64,000 nt of DNA from Catellatospora methionotrophica (GTDB lineage: Bacteria; Actinomycetota; Actinomycetes; Mycobacteriales; Micromonosporaceae). Below are positions 57,943 through 64,000 of this stretch, piece after piece; position 1 is the stretch's first letter; the number at the start of each line of letters is the position of its first letter. The stretch lies in NCBI RefSeq assembly GCF_011297335.1, contig NZ_JAAOTJ010000018.1, forward strand, positions 1 to 64,000, read 5' to 3'. Below the pieces are notes generated by a model that did no database searches, was not told where the DNA came from, and saw nothing but the letters and a program-made list of their open reading frames with translations. The position numbers and the translations under genes were made by a program.

Positions 57943-59312
57943 GGCGCACCACCCGCCAAACGCAGGAGCAGGGACTTGACGTCGGTGGCGAGGATCCGGT
58001 CGACGGCGGGGTCGGGGTCGGTGCACAGCAGGACCGGGGCGTCGTCGGCACCGGGCGGGAGCAGGCCGTGCGAGCCGCGGATCGCGTCCGCGCCCGCGTC
58101 CAGGCCGACCACGTTCATGCGGTATCGCATGCCGAGCTTCTTGCGCACCAGCGCCTTGGCCGCACGGCCCTTCGCCGCCCCCGGCCCGGCCGGGTCGAAC
58201 AGCAGCTCAGCGGGGTCGTAGCCGGGCTTGCGGTGGATCTCCACGTGGGTGGCGAAGTCCGGCGCGCGGGCGTCGTCGAGCCAGTAGTAGTAGGTGAACC
58301 AGGAGTCCGGCTCGGCCAGCAGCACCAACTCACCGCTGCGCGCGTGGTCCAGGCCCTGGCCCGCCTTGCCGGACTCGTCGAGCACCTGCCCGACGCCGGG
58401 CAGCTCGGCGCACAGCTTCGCGACCGCGGCGACGTCGGCCGGGTCGCGCACGTACACGTGCGCGATCTGGTGGTCGGCGACCGCGAAGGCACGGGAGGTG
58501 TACGGATCCAGGTACTCCATGCCGTCCTGGGTGTGCACGGTGAGCAGCCCGGCGGCCCGCAGTGCCCGGTTGACGTGCACGGGGCGGGACACGTCGGTGA
58601 TGCCGTACTCCGACAGCACGACCACGGTAGCCCCGCGGGCGGCGGCCGCGTCGAGCAGCGGGCCCAGCGTCGCGTCCAGCTCGGCGGCGGCCGCGGCGGC
58701 CTGCGGGGCGGACGGGCCGAAGCGCTGCAGGTCGTAGTCGAGGTGCGGGACGTATACCAGGGTCAGGTCCGGGTCGCGGGTCGCCATGACGTGCACGGCC
58801 GCCGCGGCGATCCAGGCCGACGACGCGATGCCCGCGCCCGGCCCCCAGTAGCTGAACAGCGGGAACGTCGGCAGTTCGTCGTGCAGCTCGGGCGGGACCG
58901 TGTAGCAGTCGGGCTCCTTGCGGCCGTCCGCGCGGTAGATCGGCCGGGGCGTGATCGTCCAGTCGACGTCCGCGCCCATGGCGTACCACCAGCAGATGTT
59001 GGCCACGGTGTAACCGGGCCGCTCGCGGCGCAGCGCGTCCCAGACCCGCTCGCCCTCGACCAGCGCGTGGCTCTGCCGCCACAGCAGCACCTCGCCGAGG
59101 TCACGGAAGTACCAGCCGTTGCCGACGATCCCGTGCCCGGCCGGGGCCTCACCGGTGAGGAACGTGGCCTGCACCGAGCAGGTGACGGCGGGCACGACCG
59201 GGTCGAGCCGGGCGGTGAACCCGCCGGAGAACGCGGCCCGCAGCCGCGGCATGTGCGCCAGCAGCCGGGGCGTCAGCCCGACGACGTTCAGCACGACGAG
59301 TGGTTTGTTCAC
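57939..59312 (-). CDS. eboF: EboF-like alkaline phosphatase/nucleotide pyrophosphatase-family protein
   Basis: A 457-residue protein of the alkaline phosphatase superfamily. It opens VVLNVVGLTPRLLAHMPRL and has the active-site region PVVPAVTCSVQATFLTGEAPAGHGIVGNGWYFRDLGEVLLWRQ. Further metal-site segments are 'DLTLVYVPHLDYDLQRFGP' and 'VVVLSEYGITDV'. These match the EboF group of ebo clusters. It may remove phosphate or nucleotide groups from a traffic substrate. The GTG at 59312 overlaps the EboE-like stop, and its own stop overlaps the polyprenyl synthetase start. Confidence 0.88.
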   Translation of the reverse strand: MNKPLVVLNVVGLTPRLLAHMPRLRAAFSGGFTARLDPVVPAVTCSVQATFLTGEAPAGHGIVGNGWYFRDLGEVLLWRQSHALVEGERVWDALRRERPGYTVANICWWYAMGADVDWTITPRPIYRADGRKEPDCYTVPPELHDELPTFPLFSYWGPGAGIASSAWIAAAAVHVMATRDPDLTLVYVPHLDYDLQRFGPSAPQAAAAAAELDATLGPLLDAAAARGATVVVLSEYGITDVSRPVHVNRALRAAGLLTVHTQDGMEYLDPYTSRAFAVADHQIAHVYVRDPADVAAVAKLCAELPGVGQVLDESGKAGQGLDHARSGELVLLAEPDSWFTYYYWLDDARAPDFATHVEIHRKPGYDPAELLFDPAGPGAAKGRAAKALVRKKLGMRYRMNVVGLDAGADAIRGSHGLLPPGADDAPVLLCTDPDPAVDRILATDVKSLLLRLAGGAP

Positions 59313-60427
59313 GAGACCCCCAGGGCGGCGAACTGGTCGCGGGCGAAGGCCAGCTCGGCGGCGATGCCCTCGGCCAGCCCGGCGTCGTCGGTGGGACGGG
59401 CCGAGGCAGGCAGCACGTCCCAGGTGTACGTCTCGACCTCGAAGTGGTCGCAGTCGCTGTTGGTGAGCAGCGCCGCCAGCCCTTCGCGCAGCACGGTGGA
59501 GCTGGTGCGCAGCGGGTCGAGCGCGGCGGCGTGCAGCGGCGCGTGGAAGTGGATGCGCCACGGGCCGGGCGCGTCGGAGGCCAGGGCCTGCGGCAGGTCG
59601 TCGAAGCGCTCCCCGGCCGAGCTGCGGGTCTGGTGCAGGAAACGCGGCTCGGCGTACGCCGCCAGCACCTGCCGGGCCGCCACCGGGTCCTCGACCTCCA
59701 GCGCCTGCGACACCTGCACCTTGACCACGGACACCCCGGCCGCCTTGAGCTTGGCGACCGCGTCGACCGGGTCCTCCCAGCCGCAGGCCAGGTGCGCCAG
59801 GTCGACGCAGACGCCCAGGTGCTCGCTGGCCACCGCGGACAGCGCAGCGACGGCCTGGTCGGTGGACTCGACCACGCAGCCGGGTTCGGGCTCCAGCGCG
59901 ACCCGGATCGGCCGCTCGCCCCGGGCCAGGCCCGCGGCCAGCTCGTCGAGCTGCGCCTTGGCGGCCCGGAACCGGCGGCGGTCCCACGGCTCGCGCCAGG
60001 CCAGCGGCAGCGTCGAGATCGAGCCGCGCGCGGCGTCGTCGGGCAGCAGCTCCGCCAGCACCAGCGCCAGATCCAGGGTGTAGCGCAGGCGGCGCGGGTC
60101 GGTCCAGTCGGGCAGGTACACGTCGTGCTTGACCACCGGGGCCTGGAACGCCTGGTACGGGAAGCCGTTGAGGGTCACCGTCTCCAGCCCGCGCGCGGTC
60201 AGCTCGCGGCGCAGTTTCGCGCGCAGCTCCGGCTGCTCGGCCAGGGCGCGGGCGACCGGGGCGGCCAGCCACAGGCCCAGGCCCAGCACGTCGACGCCGA
60301 GCCGTTCGCGCACCGGCACCGCGAAGCGGTCCAGCTGCGACAGCACCCCGTCGAAGTCCTCCGCGGCGTGCACGTTCGTGCAGTACGCCAGGTGCACCGT
60401 CGCACCGTCGGCGTCGCGCAGCCGCAT
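59309..60427 (-). CDS. eboE: EboE-like TIM-barrel protein
   Basis: A 372-residue protein of the sugar-phosphate isomerase/epimerase superfamily. It begins 'HLAYCTNVHAAEDFDGVLSQL', and carries 'LNGFPYQAFQAPVVKHDVYLPDW', 'VALEPEPGCVVE' and 'GVCVDLAHLACGWEDP' with candidate metal ligands, all consistent with metabolite-traffic protein EboE. The true reaction is not known. The ATG at 60427 overlaps the TatD-family stop (TGATG), and its end overlaps the EboF-like GTG by 4 nt. Confidence 0.88.
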   Translation of the reverse strand: MRLRDADGATVHLAYCTNVHAAEDFDGVLSQLDRFAVPVRERLGVDVLGLGLWLAAPVARALAEQPELRAKLRRELTARGLETVTLNGFPYQAFQAPVVKHDVYLPDWTDPRRLRYTLDLALVLAELLPDDAARGSISTLPLAWREPWDRRRFRAAKAQLDELAAGLARGERPIRVALEPEPGCVVESTDQAVAALSAVASEHLGVCVDLAHLACGWEDPVDAVAKLKAAGVSVVKVQVSQALEVEDPVAARQVLAAYAEPRFLHQTRSSAGERFDDLPQALASDAPGPWRIHFHAPLHAAALDPLRTSSTVLREGLAALLTNSDCDHFEVETYTWDVLPASARPTDDAGLAEGIAAELAFARDQFAALGVS

Positions 60428-61275
60428 CACGAACCCCCGCGCAGGATCGAGTTGCCCGCGAAGGTGGCCGCGGTGTCGGCCTCGTCGAGGTCGAGGCGGC
60501 CGGACTGGCCGTAGAACGCGACCGGGTTGCGCCACAGCACCCGGTCGACGTCGTCGTCGCTGAAACCGGCCGCCAGCATCGCCTCACCCGTGCGCAGCGT
60601 GAGCAGCGGATCGGACTTGCCCCAGTCGGCGGCGGAGTTGACCAGCATCCGCTCCAGGCCGTACTCGCGCAGGATGGCGACCATCCGGTCCGGCGACATC
60701 TTCGTGTCGGGGTAGATGGAGAAGCCCATCCAGCAGCCCGAACCGGCGACCTCCGCGACCGTCGGCTCGTTCAGGTGGTCCAGCACGACCAGACCGGGGT
60801 CGATGCCGGACTCCTTGACCACGTCGAGGCTGCGCCGGGTGCCGACGACCTTGTCCCGGTGCGGGGTGTGCACCAGCGCGGGGAGCCCGTGCTCGCGGGC
60901 CAGCTCCAGATGCGCCGCGAACACCTCGTCCTCCTCGGGCGTCATCGAGTCGTACCCGGTCTCGCCGACCGCCACGACCCGGTCCTTGTCCAGGTAGCGC
61001 GGCAGCAGGGCCAGCACCTCGCGGCAGCGCGGGTCGTTGGCCTCCTTCGGGTTCAGCGCGATGGTGCAGTGGTGCGCGATCCCGTACTGGCTGGCCCGGA
61101 AAGGCTCCCACCCGATGAGCGCGTCGAAGTAGTCGGTGAACGAGCCGGTGTTGGTGCGCGGCTGGCCGAGCCAGAAAGCCGGCTCGACCAGCGCTCGCAC
61201 CCCGGCCGCCGCCATCCGCTCATAGTCGTCGGTGGTGCGCGAGGTCATGTGGATGTGCGGATCGAAGATGCGCAT
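60427..61275 (-). CDS. eboB: TatD-family hydrolase (EboB-like)
   Basis: A 282-residue metal-dependent hydrolase. The HxH motif is DPHIHM (residues 5-10). Further ligands are Glu in VVAVGETGYDSM, His in 'ALVHTPHRDKV' and 'LVVLDHLNE', and Asp in VNSAADWGKSDP, as in TatD nucleases. The ebo version is EboB; its substrate is unknown. The ATG at 61275 overlaps the upstream stop (TGATG), and its stop overlaps the EboE-like start. Confidence 0.9.
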   Translation of the reverse strand: MRIFDPHIHMTSRTTDDYERMAAAGVRALVEPAFWLGQPRTNTGSFTDYFDALIGWEPFRASQYGIAHHCTIALNPKEANDPRCREVLALLPRYLDKDRVVAVGETGYDSMTPEEDEVFAAHLELAREHGLPALVHTPHRDKVVGTRRSLDVVKESGIDPGLVVLDHLNEPTVAEVAGSGCWMGFSIYPDTKMSPDRMVAILREYGLERMLVNSAADWGKSDPLLTLRTGEAMLAAGFSDDDVDRVLWRNPVAFYGQSGRLDLDEADTAATFAGNSILRGGS

Positions 61276-62579
61276 CAATGCAGCCTCTCCAGAAGGTCGA
61301 CGGCGTCGTCGGGCATGGTGCGGCCGGCCGCCTCGCGCTCGCGGCGCAGCGCCGCGAGCATCCGGCCCAGCTCGGCGTCGGCCCGCTGCGGGAGTCCGTC
61401 GACGCCGGACAGCGGCAGGCCCATGAACACGCTCTTGAGCACGCCCTGGCGCCATTCGGCGTCGGGCAGGTCCCGGGCGGCGGGGCCGAGCGCGGCGGCC
61501 ACCAGCCGGGTGTCGTTGCTGCGCAACGCGTCGCGGACCAGGTCCGGTTGCGGGCAGGCCAGCAGCACGGCCCGCTTCTCCTCGTTGTCGCCGTAGCGGT
61601 ACAGCTCCGCGGCCTCGTCCGGGCTCAGGGTGACCGCGCCGAGCAGGCGCACCCGGACGTCCTCGGCGGCGGCCCGGCCGACCTTGCGGCGGGCCGCGCT
61701 CAGCAGCGTCGCGAGCGCCGCGGGCTCGCGTTCGAGCTGGTCGAGCGCGTCGCCGAGCCACTGCGCGGCGCGCAGGAAGGTCAGCGAGCGGGCGGCGACG
61801 TCGGGTGCGGCGTGGGAGTGCCGGGGCAGCTCGACGGCGACCAGGCCGCGGTAGCCGGTCTCGGCCAGCGCCCGCAGCACCGGCGGGAAGTCGATCTCGC
61901 CTTCGCCGAACTCCAGGTGCTCGTGCACGCCCCGGCGCATGTCGTCGATCTGGACGTTGACCAGGTGCGGTCCGGCGATCCGGACGCTCTCGGCGACACC
62001 CTGCGGCTCGTTGGCACGGCAGTGCCCGATGTCGAGGGTCAGTTTGAGGTCGGCCCCGACCAGGTCGCGCAGCCGCGCCCAGTCGGCCAGCGTCTCGACG
62101 AGCATGCCGGGCTCGGGCTCGAAGCCCGCCGCGACCCCGCGCTCGGCGGCGTAGGCAACGACCTCGGCGCAGCCCTCGGCCAGCAGCTGCCAGGCGACCT
62201 CGGCGGACACGTGCGCCGGACGCACCCCGGCCCAGAACGACACCGCCTCGGCGCCCAGCCCGGCGGCGATGTCGATCGCGCGTTTGAGGAAGTCGATCCG
62301 GCGCTCGGCGTCGTCGTGCAGGAACGTCGGCGCGTGCTTGCGCCGCGGGTCGAGCAGGTAACGCGCCCCGGTCTCCACGACCACGCCCAGCTCACGCTCG
62401 GCGAGCAGCCGCGCGGTCCGCGCGACCTGGTCTTTCACATCGGTGGCGTACGGGTCCAGGTGCGCGTGGTCGAGCGTCAGCGCGACGCCCGCGTAGCCCA
62501 CCTCGGCGATGACGTCGAGCGCGTCGGCCAGCCGGTGGTTGGCGAATCCGTTGGTGCCGTAGCCGAAGCGCAGGCTCAT
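61275..62579 (-). CDS. Fusion of a sugar-phosphate isomerase-like TIM barrel with an EboA domain
   Basis: A 434-residue protein. Residues 1-270 form a xylose isomerase-like TIM barrel (SLRFGYGTNGFANHRLADALDVIAEVGYAGVALTLDHAHL, then 'GFEPEPGMLVETLADW', 'LKLTLDIGHCRANEPQG'). Residues about 300-434 match EboA: RYGDNEEKRAVLLACPQPD, 'ALRSNDTRLVAAALGPAARD', WRQGVLKSVFMGLPLSGVDGL and MLAALRREREAAGR. In the described ebo operons EboA is usually a separate protein, so this is a fused form. It overlaps the UbiA gene by 4 nt and the TatD-family gene by 1 nt. Confidence 0.88.
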   Translation of the reverse strand: MSLRFGYGTNGFANHRLADALDVIAEVGYAGVALTLDHAHLDPYATDVKDQVARTARLLAERELGVVVETGARYLLDPRRKHAPTFLHDDAERRIDFLKRAIDIAAGLGAEAVSFWAGVRPAHVSAEVAWQLLAEGCAEVVAYAAERGVAAGFEPEPGMLVETLADWARLRDLVGADLKLTLDIGHCRANEPQGVAESVRIAGPHLVNVQIDDMRRGVHEHLEFGEGEIDFPPVLRALAETGYRGLVAVELPRHSHAAPDVAARSLTFLRAAQWLGDALDQLEREPAALATLLSAARRKVGRAAAEDVRVRLLGAVTLSPDEAAELYRYGDNEEKRAVLLACPQPDLVRDALRSNDTRLVAAALGPAARDLPDAEWRQGVLKSVFMGLPLSGVDGLPQRADAELGRMLAALRREREAAGRTMPDDAVDLLERLH

Positions 62580-63418
62580 GTCGCTGACACCTTCCTCGCG
62601 AGCTTGGCTGCGGCCGGGGCGGCGGTCGCAACCACGGCTCCGACCAGCGGTTTCCCGTCCCGTGCGATGAGTGCGCCCTGCAGCGCGGGCAGCGAGGTGA
62701 TGCCCGCCCCGACCGCGGCGCGCACCCGTGCCGCGTCGGGGTGGCGCAGCACCTCGCGCTGGGCCTTGCCGAAGCGGGTGGCGTACCAGCCCGCCAGCAC
62801 CGCGGGCAGCCAGCCGCCGCCCCGGCCCGCCGCGTGCGTGGCCACGGCGGCGGTCGCGGTCATGGTCAGCGCGGGCAGCACCCGGTCGGTCCCGCTGACC
62901 TCGCGCCGCGACAGCGCGGTCACCGCGTAGGTGTGCGCCGCGACGGCCAGCGCCGGGCGGGCGGCCTTGCGCAGGTCACCGGTGCTCGCGCCGAGCAGCA
63001 CGTCCAGTCCCCGGCACAGCGCCATCCCGGCGGGCCCGGCCGGGGAGTTCTTCCACTTGATGTCGTACGCCCACACCGCCCCGGCGAGCAGGCCCGCAGT
63101 GGCCAGGGTCTTCTTGCCGCCACTGGCTGCGGCCAGGGCCAGCCCGGCGACGGTGAGGCCGCCCGCGATGGCCAGCGCGGTGTCGGGGCTGATCCGCCCG
63201 GACGGGATGGGCCGCTCGGGCCGCTCGACGGCGTCGAGTTCCCGGTCGGCCCAGTCGTTGGCGGCCATGCCGCCCCAGTACAGGCACACCGAGGCGGCGG
63301 CGATCCCGGCCGTGCGCGCGTCGAGAGTGCCTGCCGCGGTGGCGCCGGCGACGGCGTCGCCGGGCACCGACAGCGCGGCCGGTGCCCGGACCAGCTGCGC
63401 CAGGTCACGCAGCCTCAT
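62576..63418 (-). CDS. eboC: UbiA-family prenyltransferase (EboC-like)
   Basis: A 280-residue membrane protein with about eight helices. The first Asp-rich motif NDWADRELD (Asn54, Asp55, Asp58, Asp62) followed by VERPERPIPSGRIS is the UbiA signature for binding the prenyl diphosphate. The second motif is less clear around YDIKWKNSPAGPAGM. In ebo clusters EboC prenylates an unknown acceptor. The polyprenyl synthetase five genes downstream could supply its donor. The ATG at 63418 overlaps the inositol-phosphate synthase stop (ATGA). Confidence 0.9.
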   Translation of the reverse strand: MRLRDLAQLVRAPAALSVPGDAVAGATAAGTLDARTAGIAAASVCLYWGGMAANDWADRELDAVERPERPIPSGRISPDTALAIAGGLTVAGLALAAASGGKKTLATAGLLAGAVWAYDIKWKNSPAGPAGMALCRGLDVLLGASTGDLRKAARPALAVAAHTYAVTALSRREVSGTDRVLPALTMTATAAVATHAAGRGGGWLPAVLAGWYATRFGKAQREVLRHPDAARVRAAVGAGITSLPALQGALIARDGKPLVGAVVATAAPAAAKLARKVSAT

Positions 63419-64000
63419 GACGGGTCTCCGCCGGGTTCGGCCCGGCGGGTGTCCGGGCCGTGCTGCTCGCCCGAGCCAACCGGCACGGCCCACCCCTGTA
63501 CCCACTCGCACAGGTCGCGCCACTGCTCGGCCAGGCCGTGCGGCACGTCGCCGATCGGGTCCTTGAAGAAGAAGGCCAGCTGCGGCAGCGGCCCGGACAG
63601 GCCCTGGGCGTGGGCGGCGGCGGTGAGCCGGGCCAGGTCCAGGACCAGCGGGGCGGCCAGTGCGGAGTCGCAGCCGTGCCAGGTGAACTCCAGCCGCATC
63701 CGGCTGCCCAGGAAGCCGCTGAACGTGATCAGGTCCCAGGCCGTCTTCAGGTCGCCGATGTCGGGCACGTAGTCGATGCGGGTGTGCCCCTCGGGCTCGT
63801 AGCCCAGCGTCTCCCGCAGCACCCGCTGCTTGCTGGCGACCTTGGCCGCGTTGGCCTCCGGCCGGGCCAGCGTCGCGCCGTCGCCGCCGCCGAGCAGGTT
63901 CGTGCCCGACCAGGACCGGACCTGCAGGTTGCGCATCGCGAACATCGGCGCGAGCACCGACTTGAGCAGGGTCTCGCCGGTCTTGCCGTCGCTGCCCGCG
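63415..64000 (-). CDS. myo-Inositol-1(3)-phosphate synthase (partial, 5' end outside window)
   Basis: The C-terminal about 194 residues of an NAD-dependent sugar-phosphate cyclase. 'GSDGKTGETLLKSVLAPMF' is the hallmark active-site loop, followed by RNLQVRSWSGTNLLGGGDGATL and a Lys (AAKVASKQRVLRETLGY), all typical of inositol-phosphate synthases, which turn glucose 6-phosphate into myo-inositol phosphate. The start lies right of base 64000. It overlaps the UbiA gene by 4 nt and so belongs to the ebo-type operon, where it could supply a phosphoinositol acceptor or head group. It may not be the housekeeping copy. Confidence 0.88.
   Translation of the reverse strand, partial: AGSDGKTGETLLKSVLAPMFAMRNLQVRSWSGTNLLGGGDGATLARPEANAAKVASKQRVLRETLGYEPEGHTRIDYVPDIGDLKTAWDLITFSGFLGSRMRLEFTWHGCDSALAAPLVLDLARLTAAAHAQGLSGPLPQLAFFFKDPIGDVPHGLAEQWRDLCEWVQGWAVPVGSGEQHGPDTRRAEPGGDPS

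Overview
The window is very GC-rich, densely coded actinomycete DNA. GTG and TTG starts, 1-4 nt gene overlaps, a roadblock/DUF742/GTPase conservon and many secreted multi-domain carbohydrate enzymes point to a filamentous actinobacterium, plausibly of the Micromonosporaceae. That placement is inferred from gene content. No rRNA, tRNA, CRISPR array, insertion sequence or prophage was recognised.

Layout. 1-4644: CUT1 sugar ABC transporter genes (two permeases and a lipoprotein binding protein) divergent from a GH43 beta-xylosidase; together a xylo-oligosaccharide uptake unit. 4657-10552: mixed genes (pentapeptide-repeat protein, MFS exporter, lipoprotein, flavin-type oxidase, CadD-type transporter, secreted M28 aminopeptidase with two P-domains). 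10725-14863: a four-gene conservon (sensor kinase, roadblock, DUF742, GTPase). 15036-20307: M20 amidohydrolase, saccharopine dehydrogenase-like oxidoreductase, GlxA-type regulator, and a cation/proton antiporter with its TrkA-C subunit. 20459-28367: small regulators and enzymes, including a GH29 alpha-L-fucosidase with a divergent AraC regulator, a PARG/macro-like TIGR02452 protein and an aldo/keto reductase-MerR pair around a perfect palindrome. 28537-30581: trpB-trpA only. 30639-35586: a tightly overlapping operon of a DUF559 (PD-(D/E)XK-like) protein, a probable winged-helix protein and a 1048-residue ATPase with two P-loop modules; I cannot assign it to a named system. A frameshifted pseudogene lies just upstream. 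36161-38320: M23 peptidase, HELGH zincin-like protein, DksA/TraR zinc finger protein.

38373-56643 is a carbohydrate region on the minus strand: a CUT2 ABC transporter with binding protein and five large secreted proteins (GH99-like, two PQQ-dependent sugar dehydrogenases, a ThuA-DUF1080 protein, a GH95-like enzyme) decorated with recurring beta-trefoil, F5/8 type C, CBM6 and PKD modules. A 17-nt sequence containing ATCCTATAGGAT is shared by the promoters of the GH95-like gene and the ABC operon, suggesting one regulon. The enzyme mix suggests extracellular oxidation and cleavage of glycans coupled to sugar uptake.

56860-64000 is an ebo-type cluster: myo-inositol-phosphate synthase (cut by the window end), UbiA prenyltransferase (EboC-like), a TIM-barrel/EboA fusion, TatD hydrolase (EboB-like), EboE-like, EboF-like and a polyprenyl synthetase, each overlapping the next by 1-4 nt. 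Ebo clusters elsewhere are linked to moving metabolites to the periplasm; the product here is unknown. The dual-ATPase/DUF559 operon and this ebo-type operon are the best candidates for undescribed biology.
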